Position numbers and translations under genes: made by a program. Shown in pieces: positions 39,001-46,438 of a stretch of 64,000 nucleotides of DNA (position 1 is its first letter; the number at the start of each line of letters is the position of its first letter). Under the pieces are notes generated by a model, which was given only the letters and a program-made list of their open reading frames with translations, searched no databases and had not been told where the DNA came from. Source of the DNA: Chrysopilus asiliformis (lineage: Eukaryota > Arthropoda > Insecta > Diptera > Rhagionidae); contig OZ035961.1 of NCBI GenBank assembly GCA_964034945.1, positions 3,330,001-3,394,000 of the forward strand, read 5' to 3'.

Positions 39001-41174
39001 TCAGTCTGTCAGTCTGTCAGTCTGTCAGTCTGTCAGTCTGTCAGTCTGTCAGTCTGTCAGTCTGTCAGTCTGTCAGTCTGTCAGTCTGTCAGTCTGTCAG
39101 TCTGTCAGTCTGTCAGTCTGTCAGTCTGTCAGTCTGTCAGTCTGTCAGTCTGTCAGTCTGTCAGTCTGTCAGTCTGTCAGTCTGTCAGTCTGTCAGTCTG
39201 TCAGTCTGTCAGTCTGTCAGTCTGTCAGTCTGTCAGTCTGTCAGTCTGTCAGTCTGTCAGTCTGTCAGTCTGTCAGTCTGTCAGTCTGTCAGTCTGTCTG
39301 TCAGTCTGTCAGTCTGTCAGTCTGTGTACAAGATTTCTCAAAAACTAATAGAGCTAGCGCCATGAAATTTTATAGGCATGTTGGGTCCTGAAATGGGACG
39401 ATCCTATCAACTTTTGGTGGAAATCCGTTACCCGGAAGTATCCAAAATGGCGGTTTTTCAAAAATCGCAATTTCGTTTTTCTCGATTTACTCCCAAACTA
39501 CGCGTTTTTTAGTGGCCTTAAGTATGACAAAACTTGGAGAAAATAAAATTTCCCACACTTTTGTCTTTAGCTATAATTCGATATCTCAACCTGTTATCGA
39601 GATAAACCGTTATTTCCAAAAAAAAACAGTTTTTTGCGATTATCTCGAAAACTAACGGGTTTTTGCTGACTGAATGTGTGAAGTGAAATAATGAGAATGG
39701 CATTCTACACAATTTTGTTTCTCATCGTTATCTGTTATCTTTTACCGTTATTGAGATATTTTCATTAATATGTAAAAAATCATATTTTGCGAATAATTTG
39801 CAAACTAACGGTTTTACGACAAATCACTTCAAATAATAATTAAAGATGTTAACATTTTCTACATTTTTGCCATTTACCGTAAATTGATATCTTTTACCGT
39901 TCTCAAGTTATCTCAAATTTTGTACGTTTTTAATATTTTTGGATGAACCAACAATTTTTTGGGAGGTCGTCTTAGGTTGACAACGCGACAGGGCTCTAGC
40001 GTAAATTGCACAGGGTCGTAGATTTTGTAGAAGAAAGTTTTGTGTTGACCACAACTGATATTTTTTTATTATTTTTATCTTTTGAGGATTAACTGCGCAT
40101 ATTATTAGAATTTTTTAAATTCTGTTTCCTTTAAAACCAATAATTCCAACAACAAACGTAATTATTTATTTACACAATTGTTGGAATCCTGTAAGGTATT
40201 CTCAAATGAAAGTCATTTATTATATATTTTGCTTATTTCTGTAAGTAAGTTCCTTGTACCATGAATAAATCACATTTTTTTACATTTCTGCCTATTTGTA
40301 ATTTCCATAAACGATATTTGCGTAATAAAACTGATACCCGGCCGCAAAAACCTCGAGTTTCATGTATTATTAAATAGATGATGTTGCTTTCTTGCACAAA
40401 ACAATATTTTACAATTTACAATGTTATTTTTAGAATATAAGGAATATAGGTTAAAATATATTTTTTCCATATGAAATAAACGTAATACTAAATGGTGTTC
40501 TGGCAGTAAAAAATTGGGAGCCGTATGAAAGCGCTAGGTTTCTTACCGAAAATTGATTAAAATACGAACTCGTTCGCATCATTTTCATCTCATTTGTATT
40601 CCGGTGAAATGGTGCAAATTTATTTTTACACATTTTCTAGAGAACGAGTCATTCAGACTCCTTAGGTGTTTCTTGCGAAGTTCTTTTACAGTAATTGGTA
40701 TTTAAGACTCGAAGACTGAATCTAGACGTAGTTGGGGGAGGACATGTAACATCCCACAGGCACATGGGTCTAAATGTAGACATGTTTAAATAGATGGGAT
40801 TCCATTTGTCTCAATGAATGAAACACCTTTAAGCTCTGCTAAAGCTCCATTCGTTTAAAGCCTTATTGTGAGATTATGGAGGTTTTTCCATACCCTTTTC
40901 AACTATGCTTTTACCTTTTTTCGGCACAACTTATTTGAAAAAAAAAAAAATTAAAAAAAAACCTTCAAGAATACATTCGGCACTAACGCCTGGAATTTAG
41001 CATAATATTTCGGAAGGGATTGTCAGTCGGTAAGTGTTATTTGTTAGGGGGATGGTGTGATAACTTACCGTACAACCTGCGAATATTCATGGAAGGCGGT
41101 GATGATTCCACCTGTGTTTGCAGCAGGCAACAGCATAGAACTCCGACTATCACGTAAAAGGACCTCAGCGACAT
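6023..41174 (-). CDS. Unidentified secreted or lumenal protein, 529 aa, ten coding exons over 35 kb
   Basis: Coding exons in transcription order: 41069-41174, 28757-28806, 17261-17608, 13472-13759, 12854-12985, 9386-9508, 9123-9306, 8759-8859, 8431-8560, 6023-6150. All junctions use GT/AG and every phase matches; lengths sum to 1590 nt (529 codons + stop). Residues 1-24 form a signal peptide (MSLRSFYVIVGVLCCCLLQT). Residues 36-168 are acidic, then Gln/Pro-rich. Residues 169-264 include a Ser/Thr-rich stretch (TTPSTTAVSTSSTSTTTT), probably O-glycosylated. Residues 265-349 look folded (FDMAQYVFWTGDEAGVARA). Residues 411-529 are helical (ADFLYAEYSLEEVIYQLAK). No membrane helix follows the signal, so secretion or an ER/Golgi lumen is inferred. 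I do not recognise the family. The acceptors at 9306 and 8859, the donor at 13471 (GTTCAC) and the donor at 9385 or 9388 are the least certain joins. A 5' non-coding exon must lie right of 41199, where the acceptor TTTTTCCAG precedes the start exon. Confidence 0.75.
6230..6330 (+). repeat. Diverged GGTTTTGGTT-rich interspersed repeat
   Basis: The block around TTTTTTGAGTGTG, followed by TCGATTTTGGTT and TTGGATTTCTGG, matches the reverse complement of about 32930-32990. Two distant copies indicate a dispersed family of unknown type. Confidence 0.5.
7495..7705. repeat. Copy of an unnamed GCGCCGCAG-motif dispersed repeat
   Basis: GTGCGCCGCAGTGGAAATTT is followed by a long AT-rich segment and AGCCAAATCTTTTGAGATAA. 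Both parts, in the same order, recur at 15700-15985. Confidence 0.5.
7811..8082 (+). mobile_element. MITE copy 1, TIR CACTCAGAAAAATG with TA target duplication
   Basis: The element begins CACTCAGAAAAATG and ends CATTTTTCTGAATG, with TA on both sides (7809-7810 and 8083-8084). An internal inverted repeat, GTTAACTCTGACC...GGTCAGAGTTAAC, sits near the left end. The terminal layout and TA duplication suggest a Tc1/mariner-type non-autonomous element, but the superfamily is inferred. Short open frames on both strands are by-products. Two further copies lie at 10606-10877 (inverted) and 36266-36549. Confidence 0.85.
10606..10877 (-). mobile_element. MITE copy 2 (inverted), TA-flanked
   Basis: Nearly identical to the copy at 7811-8082 but reversed. 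It starts CACTCAGAAAAATGGAGGC and ends GGACATTTTTCTGAGTG, with TA at 10604-10605 and 10878-10879. The inner hairpin (GGTTAACTCTGACC and its inverse) is present. The high similarity suggests recent mobility. Confidence 0.85.
10887..11250 (-). mobile_element. Helitron-like repeat, reverse orientation
   Basis: Read on the - strand it gives a short GTCT array (about 11208-11222), then TTCCTCTTTCACGCAAAAA, CTGAACCGATTG and a G-rich block (GGTGGGGGGAGTAAGGGG), closely matching 29510-29833. On that strand it ends CTAG followed by T (10887-10890), the sort of terminus Helitrons use, although the terminal hairpin seen in the 29.8-kb copy is not obvious here. It has no coding capacity. Confidence 0.55.
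11424..11992. mobile_element. Internally deleted mariner-like transposon with ~174-bp inverted arms
   Basis: Both ends read AAGGGTGGTTAAATTTTAAG inward and are flanked by TA (11422-11423; 11993-11994), the mariner target duplication. The inverted match extends about 174 bp on each arm and includes the transposase start (MERYTIEQRVKV) twice. On the - strand, 11571-11879 encodes a 102-residue chimera: N-terminal HTH start, then RRRAQQLHLPRSS and the pre-catalytic KIIFSDEAHF block containing the second catalytic Asp. Everything between the N-terminus and RRRAQQ, and the C-terminal part, is missing. It is therefore a defective element of the IS630-Tc1-mariner group, with one arm duplicated in inverted form. 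Confidence 0.85.
12000..12115. repeat. Tandem duplication of a 58-bp unit
   Basis: Positions 12000-12057 and 12058-12115 are two copies beginning TTGTGCAAATACTCTT and ending CCGGAATACAGCA, differing at one visible base (TTGCTAA versus TTACTAA). The repeat adjoins the right edge of the mariner relic. Confidence 0.9.
12986..13471 (-). other. Intron between coding exons 4 and 5
   Basis: Holds an (AG)n microsatellite at 13044-13064 and T-runs; otherwise nothing recognised. Confidence 0.5.
13044..13064. repeat. (AG)n microsatellite
   Basis: About ten AG units in a row. Confidence 0.9.
15062..15507. mobile_element. 34-bp-TIR element bracketed by a 27-bp direct repeat
   Basis: Positions 15087-15120 and 15450-15483 are perfect 34-bp inverted repeats (outer end AAGCCTAGTACGCAGTTCGA). 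The outer flanks 15062-15088 and 15481-15507 are an exact 27-bp direct repeat beginning CTTATAGCCCAACTTTTAAT. The ~400-bp interior has no ORF. TIRs point to a DNA transposon; a 27-bp flanking repeat is too long for an ordinary target duplication. Confidence 0.85.
15700..15985. repeat. Copy of the GCGCCGCAG-motif dispersed repeat
   Basis: Motif instances are ATGCACCGCAGGCGAAC (15746 onward) and AATGCGCCGCAGGAGAAA (about 15949 onward), with GGCGAAATCTTTTGAAATAA between them. Order and spacing resemble 7495-7705. Confidence 0.5.
17779..17851 (-). mobile_element. Terminal fragment of the array-element family
   Basis: GTCATGAATACTATACTTTT...CAGAGGAAAGTAAAAATG closely resembles the right end at 45541-45606. 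Only the end of an element is present. Confidence 0.6.
19411..21967 (+). mobile_element. 5'-truncated non-LTR (LINE) retrotransposon
   Basis: An open frame, in phase with the annotated ATG at 19570, begins near 19411 with the end of an APE-type endonuclease (TIIDHVLID ... DITDHR), so the element lost its 5' part. The RT-containing frame ends at 21708. After it come about 250 bp of AT-rich 3' UTR and an A-run at 21955-21967. No convincing target-site duplication was found. Its + orientation is antisense to the host gene, in whose intron it lies. Confidence 0.9.
19570..21708 (+). CDS. Non-LTR retrotransposon reverse transcriptase (712 aa in the open frame from ATG)
   Basis: The frame is uninterrupted through all RT motifs: YRPITLLNSLGKIFEK (~residues 278-293), YGFQKGSSTEAA, the catalytic-Asp block GIFIDLRKAFDTVNH (Asp about 349), TGVPQGSILGPLLYLIYIN, and FADDTLLLF (catalytic Asp pair about 437-438), followed by NYLGLYIDDKLNW of the thumb. 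The C-terminal domain ends with HNTRHQ and YNKLPDELKQIKHKEIFKKR, a pattern typical of jockey/CR1-type elements. No RNase H domain is visible. The family uses RT for target-primed reverse transcription. The true protein would start in the missing endonuclease part; the ATG at 19570 is internal. An intact RT frame suggests a fairly recent insertion. The clade call is by motif resemblance only. Confidence 0.9.
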   Translation: MTTMIKSTLNKQNFKKDVDIMLKNVHITNIEQLINIIKDSKNRNTTNYKTKHRGDNDWWTTEISKKIRRKNKLYRLMKNNQQNNELKSQYKRIKNETTKLIRETKKKYYENKIKIIGSDGRKLWQIIKQTLRTNNSEKADIKEINTGTYNTTDKKIICDTLNKHFNEVGKGLVTNLTNRTSKTTYKTFTNHRVKTSIYLRPVSEMEIIKIIENAKSGSAPGEDNITNDDIKLLKYSIAKKIADLINNMFDSGKFPNILKLGQITPIFKNDDATKPENYRPITLLNSLGKIFEKAIYNRIYDFLLQNNVFDRRQYGFQKGSSTEAATIDAIESITDELDKGNYVAGIFIDLRKAFDTVNHELLLEFLDQVGIRGLANDLIKDYLTKRRSWVKMNTIKSDILEVDTGVPQGSILGPLLYLIYINNLQNCNIKNYIVFADDTLLLFHGKTKEELDLKIQEGIRNFTDWTYYNKLTINKNKTQYLLFRQKNKKDIDLKINIEGEQIIRATAVNYLGLYIDDKLNWTTHIKHLRKKLAPLIGVLKRYGDFGPKAKNIIYNSYILAKIRYNLTIYGQCSKHLLLDVNRLMCKALKNIFRLNKFTPTNEVFTSTKNMQIHHILRQHRAISIFNILEHKNRQQLYTIERFDSHNHNTRHQNLLKIIPSRTHKKHKGIVNNAIREYNKLPDELKQIKHKEIFKKRVKKLFMANEGVYNRDI
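23398..23494. mobile_element. Short palindromic MITE-like element
   Basis: Left GTTTCACGAATCTTTAAG and right CTTAAAATTTCGTGAAAC are imperfect inverses about 60 bp apart, and the inner CGATTTAGCAG block extends the pairing. There is no ORF. Confidence 0.45.
25062..25329. mobile_element. TTAA-ended MITE (piggyBac-like), type CACGTTGG
   Basis: TTAACACGTTGGCTACCA at the left end and its exact inverse at the right form 18-bp perfect TIRs including TTAA. TTAA duplication is the hallmark of piggyBac-superfamily insertions. The interior has no transposase. The superfamily is inferred from TTAA and length only. Confidence 0.8.
26857..27468 (+). mobile_element. GTCY-microsatellite element, copy 1 (mini-me-like)
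   Basis: Starts TTATACCCGTATGGTG...AAAGGGTATATT, then CGTTTGTAACGCC, then an array of GTCC/GTCT units at about 26973-27088 with a 12-nt higher-order unit (GTCCGTCTGTCT). It ends in a conserved tail (CACCATACGGGTCTCC ... GCCAGATTGGCAATTATAGC). The core-plus-GTCY-array plan resembles the mini-me elements described from dipterans. Copies at 28906-29506 and 59806-60295 are inverted. Not coding. Confidence 0.75.
27855..28120. repeat. Degenerate tandem repeat, period about 40 bp, with a GGTTAC/GTAACC motif
   Basis: Six to seven units, each starting near GGTTACAAGGTAACC (variants GGTTACAAAATAACC, GGTCACAAGGTAAC, GGTTACAAAGCAACC, GGTTATAAGGTAACC), then AATTTGTAAC and a T-run. Each unit core is itself a near palindrome. 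A related fragment (AAGTAACCAAAAATGGTTAC) sits at about 27504. Confidence 0.75.
28906..29506 (-). mobile_element. GTCY-microsatellite element, copy 2
   Basis: Reverse orientation of the 26857-27468 copy, with the same tail at the left and CACCATACGGGTATAA at the right. Its array (about 29277-29370) consists of GACGGACA/GGAC units and differs in length and pattern from copy 1, while the flanks are well conserved. Confidence 0.75.
29510..29833 (+). mobile_element. Helitron-like 3' part with CTAG terminus
   Basis: After a GTCT array (29522-29552) come TTCCTCTTTCACGCAAAAA, GGTTCCAACATAGGCATACG and a G-rich block. The 3' end reads AACCCGGCAACGACGGG then TATGCAAGCTAG, followed by T. A short CCCG/CGGG hairpin a few bases before CTAG, with insertion next to T, matches Helitron 3' termini. 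No Rep/helicase coding remains. It abuts GTCY element copy 2. Confidence 0.6.
32041..32105. repeat. Short GGTGACCATACGTCCCGG-type repeat
   Basis: GGTGACCATACGTCCCGGAT, then GCCGGAACAGTCTCGG, recurs in altered form at 47560-47640 and weakly at 42391-42410. A transposon terminus is likely; the family is not assigned. Confidence 0.4.
32685..32918. mobile_element. Palindromic MITE with ~93-bp arms
   Basis: Arms 32685-32777 and 32826-32918 are inverses with few mismatches; the outer ends are GGGCACCAATCATGTATT. The loop is about 48 bp. No ORF. It is flanked on both sides by CCAAAACC-rich repeat sequence. Confidence 0.8.
32919..33000 (-). repeat. Inverted copy of the GGTTTTGGTT-rich repeat
   Basis: Matches the reverse complement of 6230-6330 through TTTTTTGAGTGTG and TGAATTGGA blocks. 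Similar AACCGAAC-rich text continues at about 32320-32470. Confidence 0.5.
35035..35180. repeat. Repeated GCGCCGCAGGCGAA motif, three instances
   Basis: TTGCGCCGCAGGCGAAAC, ATGCACCACAGGTGAATA and TTGCGGACAGGCGACATT follow each other at about 60-bp spacing. The motif also occurs at 7.5, 15.7, 15.9, 18.7, 32.2 and 48.0 kb. Confidence 0.45.
36266..36549 (+). mobile_element. MITE copy 3, TA-flanked
   Basis: Same ends as 7811-8082 (CACTCAGAAAAATG...CATTTTTCTGAGTG) with TA on both sides. The internal hairpin arm of the other copies is replaced by unrelated sequence (about 36330-36366), so one GTTAACTCTGACC arm has lost its partner. Confidence 0.85.
37057..40068 (+). mobile_element. 3-kb array-bearing repeat element
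   Basis: Begins TTTTTACTTTCTTCTACGG...AAAGTATTGTATTCATG and ends with AAGAAAGTTTTGTGTTGACC, ACAACTGATATT. Both ends recur at 44239-44732 and, inverted, at 45072-45605. After the array come CAAGATTTCTCAAAAACTAA and repeated TATCTTTTACCGTT/GAGATATTT phrases, which also occur at 51193-51560. No transposase or RT frame is present. The mobilising mechanism is unknown. Confidence 0.65.
37187..39325. repeat. Pure (GTCTGTCA)n array, about 2.14 kb, ~267 units
   Basis: One 8-mer, GTCT followed by GTCA, repeats without visible error for about 2.1 kb. The only irregularities are at the left edge and one extra GTCT unit near 39294-39300. On the + strand all three frames stay open and give the same octapeptide (SVCQSVSL) because 8 is not a multiple of 3. 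On the - strand every frame has TGA once per 24 nt. It is an expanded microsatellite inside the element at 37057-40068, not a gene. Confidence 0.97.
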
Positions 41175-41199
41175 TATGTTGCGAGAAGATGTTGTCCGC

Positions 41200-42731
41200 C
41201 TGGAAAAATAAATTTTCATAATTACCATCATGGATACCTATTACCAAAGGAAATTAGCATCTTGAAAATGTTGCGGTCAAACAAAAAAGTTAATTAAAGC
41301 CTAAATACGGGACACTGTTTGCTGTCAAGGCTTATGCTAAATTGTCAGCAGATCCATCCATATTTAATAGTAAACTTCGCACCGACATCAAATAAGGATT
41401 TATCTTCTAACATCTTGTTAGACAGGCGAAAAACTTTTCCTTTCAACTTTCCCATTATTGAATTGAATTTTATAGAATTCAATAGAATATCCTTTAAGAA
41501 TTATACTCGTACTCTTACTGTTCTGAAAATCCTTTTTTTATTGAAATTTCATATCACAAAATGGCATAATACTCGCATGTAACGTAAAATAGAATTATCA
41601 CCATAAAGAATATTGAAATGTGAAGAGATATTGTTTATATTACTTTTTATTTCACATGAAATTTGATCAAAGAATTTTCATTTGTAATAAAAATAAAGTA
41701 AATTTCCATCATATTCTGTTCGATGAAGGTGAAATCCTGTTAAGATTCTCTGGGAAAACCCAATCAGAATTATTTTATATCAAAATAATACAATTTTCGA
41801 CCCTTTACAAGTCAAGTGAAATCAATAAAATCAAAATATATTATCCAAATTTTAGCCGGAAGTTAAGCCGACATTTTTTGTGAGTGAAAGAATAAGTTTT
41901 TATGGTCAAAGCGAAATATTGTAGAAAATTTTTTTTTTATTTACTCTATCTCACTCACCATTAAACGATAAATCATTGGAAATCTTCATAATTTTTCATT
42001 TTAATGGATTTTTCGTTTCAAAGATCGAAGGTACTTCTTTTGTGTAATTCATTTTAGCTTGGTATCTTTTATTACACTTCTTCGAGTTTAATTGGTAATT
42101 TAAATCTAGCTCAAGCGCGGTAACATTATACCAATTGTGCAAGAGGTTAAAGAATAAAAAGGAAAACCCCTTTCTTGAAAGGATAATAACTCAAATATGA
42201 CTTTAGGCTATAAAAAAATATTAAAATGCTACCTAGAAAAAAGTTTTATTAAAAAGGCTGGTGTTAGAACTTTCTGTTAACCCAGTTTTCTTCACGTTTT
42301 TTTCCAGAATTTTTTTTACTCAAGATTTAAAATAAATAACACTTCATAGTAAAGATAATAACGTTCATGATGGTGGAGCAGTGGCGTAACTAGGGTGACC
42401 ACACGTCCGCAAAGCAGGGAGGTGTTTTCGCCGGAAAAAGGGCTCCCGTTAGGAGATCCTTAGACTAGTGTTAGGAATATACGAGTTTAAAAAAAATTTA
42501 TATTAAAAATGGCTTTTGGTAGGAAAATAAAATCTACTGTGATTTACAATTGCTTCTGGTACCACATTAACGAAAAAGTATTACCAACGGAAAGGGATCC
42601 CTCTCGTAGGGACAAAACATGGAGTTACACTTCTGTTTGACCTTCAATTTGAGGGTGTGTTTGACTTTGGCATCTTCAAATTTGCACTTGCGGTCCAGTT
42701 TTTCAAATTCTGCCTACAGTGCATGTTTCTT
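41200..42731. other. 5' flank of the 35-kb gene, no gene seen
   Basis: AT-rich. A splice acceptor (TTTTTCCAG) immediately right of 41199 shows that a 5' non-coding exon lies somewhere further right. It was not located. Confidence 0.4.
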
Positions 42732-42998
42732 TTAACCCTCATACTGTCCTCGGGTCATTTCCGACCCAAATTCGATTTTAATTAAAAGTATCTTCTCAAC
42801 TACATGAACAATGTTTGTATGGTGTAGGCTCTGTGCACAAATTTCTTTTGAATACCGAAAACAATAATCTATTTGTTCATATTTTAATCCATTTTAGAGC
42901 ACTGTAGTCTTCATGGGTCATAAATGGGTCATAATGGGTCATTCTTGACCCACGAAGACATCATACGTTATTTTTCTTAAGGACAGTATGAGGATTAA
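42732..42998. mobile_element. TTAA-ended MITE, type CCCTCATACTGTCC
   Basis: Left TTAACCCTCATACTGTCC and inverted right TTAATCCTCATACTGTCC match at 17 of 18 positions. Internal GGGTCATAAATGGGTCATAA repeats pair with GACCC motifs near the left end. It is TTAA-flanked and non-coding. Confidence 0.8.
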
Positions 42999-44238
42999 AA
43001 AAAATTGCTAGTGGTGCATTTCTTTTTGAAATTTTCATATGGCGCAACTTTTTGGAGAGTTCTGCAGTGGCATGACGAACGTACTAAATTCCATACAAAA
43101 AGCGCGGCCAAAAAAACTATGACGAACGGAGGGTTGGGTTTAGAAGAGCCTGAAAAATCTGAAATTAAAGTAATGACAGCTACTTGTTGAATATTTTAAT
43201 GGCAGAATATGGACATGAGCGAAATTTGTCTCCAACGGGCTAACAACTTTTAATTAATCCCTTATAACATATTTTTTCTAATTAAGTACTAAATCCTCTC
43301 AATGTGCGAACTTAATGTATCGTTAATTTTGGTGGGGATTTTTTTTAGAATAAACGCAATTTAATTATAACTCGAATCCTGAAATTACTTGAAATTAATT
43401 TCATAAATCACGTAGTCAAAATTCCTTTGAATAATTTTATATTTTAAAAGAGAAAGATACGTTATATATGAGTATGTACGTTAATTCAAGACCAAATCGT
43501 ATTTAAACAAGAACTCATATTCCTTGTACAGTAGCTTGCATAGTCATCCAGGTTAGGTAAGCGTGGTCCCCATTGAAACTTTGTGTGCTTTAAATTAGTT
43601 CCACGTCAAATGACACACACGAGTTGGACTCATTCACCACCACAGAAAAACCCAAACGACACCATAAATTCCATGCTCATCGCAGAGTATTCAGCATGAA
43701 ATTTCGTAAAGTGCAGACTTCCAGGACATCAACAAATCCCCTGGTAGTTTAGCATAAGTTGTGGGAACTAAGCTCCGTTGACGTGTATTCGAGCATATAG
43801 GTAGACTGTGAATAATGTGAAAGATCTGAATATTTTCACACACAATAAATCTAGCAAAGGTAGAAAATATTCGAACACTTCTTTTTATTGTACCATCATT
43901 TCCCGCCTACTGTTTTTGGTTATATCAACGGTGATATGGTTATATCTAACTGCGAAGTAGCCATTTCTTCGACAACCATAAAAAAAGCCAGCATCAAGGA
44001 TCAGAAAACTCCGCCTTGAAATCAAGCAAAAAGAAAAATTTCAAACTAAAAGAAAACTTGAACAATTTTTATCGCAAAAGCGTATTTCACCTAAGGTGTC
44101 ATCTCTACGATACCGGTGTGGTATTCACGTTATTCCAGCCGAATGGTGAATTTAACATGGTTCAGTGTGTTTTGTATGAAAGGAAAATGCTAAATGAAGG
44201 TAAAATTGAATTAAAAAACGGTTTCAGTCAGTTCATTA
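42999..44238. other. Intergenic, nothing recognised
   Basis: AT-rich sequence without coding or repeat signature that I could identify. Confidence 0.3.
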
Positions 44239-45605
44239 TTTTTACTTTCCTCTTCTATAGAGAGAAAGTATTGTATCCATGACGGAGACCGACTCGAGAA
44301 CGAAAACCTTTTTAGGCAAAATTACGTAGATGTCCGTGCTATGAAAAAGTCTATTAATTTTTAAAAAAGTAACCTCCCATACAACTTCTTTGAAAAATTC
44401 CAGTTTTTTGAAAATTTATCGAAACCTAATATAACATAAAATTTTCTACATTTTTTGCTCTAACGGTTTATACGTATTTCTAACGGTTTATAACGGTTTA
44501 TATTTCTAAACGGTTCTCAATATTTTAACAAAAATTAATTTTTTGAAAATTTCTCGATTTTTTGAAATTTTTTTTTTTTTTGAAAAAAAAAAAATCATAA
44601 TAAAATTTCCTGTATTTTTCCCTTTAACGGTGTTCACGTTTCTTTAACGGTTCTCGAGATATTTAAATAAATATTATATATTAACTAAATATTGCAGAGG
44701 AAAGTTTTGTGTTGAGCACAACTGATATTTCTTAATATTAGACTTTATATGCGTTTTAATAAAGAGTCGCCAGCCGAACATAAATTTTTTTTCACAATAT
44801 AAGCTCACCTCACCTGAAACCTTACTATCCAATCGCCCCCTAGGCTGACATTTGGACTAATTGAATTATGGATGGGTGGCTTTAATTACATGATCTCTCA
44901 CCACCTTCCCTGAAATCCCATTCATCCGATCCATCATTTTCCGGAAGGCTCTTCAATATCCTAGCAGATATTGTGGGAAAAAATCATTTTCCGTTGACAC
45001 ATTTTTAGCAATAAGAAAAATCTTTTCCCTTGATTTATTGTGTTAGGCGTTTCTGCCGACATGAACATATCGTAAAATATAAGTTGTGATCAACACAAAA
45101 CTTTCCTCTGCAATATTTAGTTTCGGAAAAAATATGCAAAAAATAATATTATTTCAAATATCTTGAGAGCTGTTTAAGATACGTAAAAACCGTTAAAGTA
45201 GAAAATGTGGTAAATTTTATATCCTTTAATTTTTGTTATATTCATTTTTTTCCCAAAAGTGCATAATTTTCGTGAAAAACTCAAAAAACGGTATTTAAAA
45301 AAAAAATTGTATGGGAGGTACCAGCTTTAGTTATCGTTACTTTTCTCAAAATTTGATAGAAAACTATGATTTTCGTATAATTAATTAACAAAAAATTTCA
45401 AGTCGCTAGGTCAACGCGTTCTCGAGTTATTCAAGATACATACAACGGGCAGACCGACAGCCCGATAAACAGGTGGACGCATATCCTCATAATTTTGCCT
45501 GAAACGGATTTCGTACTGATCAGAAGTTTTCTATCTGAACCCGTTCTCGAGTCGGTCTTCGCCATGAATACAATACTTTCCCTCTATAGAAGAGGAAAGT
45601 AAAAA
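44239..45605. mobile_element. Two array-family units in inverted orientation
   Basis: 44239-44303 and 45541-45605 are ~65-bp inverted repeats (TTTTTACTTTCCTCTTCTAT...). A second inverted pair, 44687-44730 and 45074-45118, carries the tail motif GAGGAAAGTTTTGTGTTG. Each half is thus one unit (head plus tail), tail to tail, with a ~340-bp spacer. In the right unit the microsatellite site is only a few bases (CTGTCGGTCTGCC), unlike the 2.1-kb array at 37 kb. Confidence 0.7.
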
Positions 45606-45944
45606 TGGCACCAAACTTTTGATTACATCGAAATTGTTTGGAATATATTACTTATAATTATATTGTAAATCAAATATCAAAAGAAACTTTGGCTGAATGC
45701 CAATACCAAAAAGAAGTTTCTGTGACCTTTTAAATTGCATACGAAACTAAAGTTTTTCCTAACAACTTCTTGAGATATTTTTATACTCCTTAAAAATTGG
45801 AATTGTTTATAACGATATTAACGTCATGAAATTTTACGACCAAAAAAATGATCAACAAAAAAAAAGCTCAAAGGAAAAAAATATTAGATACCTATGTACT
45901 TATTCATTTAAAAAAAATCCCAAAGGTAGGTATCTTTTCTTTAA

Positions 45945-46438
45945 TTAACCCTTTGAGGCATAGTGGTTCACTTACTCTAACATTTTCTAACGTTTATTCT
46001 CACATTTTCTTGAAATATTTCATATTTGAGGGATCCTTGTGGAGATTATTTTGCATTTTGCAGTTTCCTATATGCTGTGGAAACATGCATAACAAGTTTT
46101 AATGTGTTTTGCATATGTTGTCCATTTATTATAAATAACCAAAGTGTGAAAAATGCAAAAAATCATGAATTTTTGAGTGATTTTTTTGCGGAAAATCAAG
46201 ATTTGGGGATTTTACGGGTTGTTGATTACGAATTCGTTGTCAGCTTCTCGAAATTCAAGATGGTGGACGCAAAAATGAAGAATCGCAATAGTTCCGGTGA
46301 CAATGGGTATTGTGGGATTTTTTTAAGTCGCTCATTACAAATCTGAAGTCTGAAATTAATTTTGGCATTTGGACCTCAGATTCGTCATCAGCGATCAAAA
46401 TTTCCATGTAATAAAACAAGCGTGCTTCAGAGGGTTAA
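45945..46438. mobile_element. TTAA-ended MITE, type CCCTTTGAGGCA
   Basis: Left TTAACCCTTTGAGGCATAG and inverted right TTAACCCTCTGAAGCACG are similar 18-bp TIRs that include TTAA. The interior holds short open frames with no protein similarity evident. Confidence 0.7.

Larger units (their letters stand above)
28807..41068 (-). other. 12-kb first intron within the coding region
   Basis: Contains two inverted GTCY elements, a palindromic MITE, a diverged repeat, MITE copy 3 and the 3-kb array element. The stretches 29.9-32.0, 33.1-35.0, 35.2-36.2 and 40.1-41.0 kb are AT-rich with nothing recognisable. Confidence 0.5.

Noticed and set aside
37187..39325. Regular repeats suggesting a CRISPR array
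   Set aside because: The repeats are contiguous 8-mers without spacers, and the context is an animal genome.
37098..39391. Three very long overlapping + strand open frames of over 700 codons with an SVCQSVSL repeat
   Set aside because: They are produced by the 8-bp array in all three frames at once; there is no unique start, domain or codon signal.
46026..46346. 106-codon frame inside the 45.9-kb TTAA element
   Set aside because: No similarity to transposase motifs; the element is too short and the composition is that of noncoding DNA.
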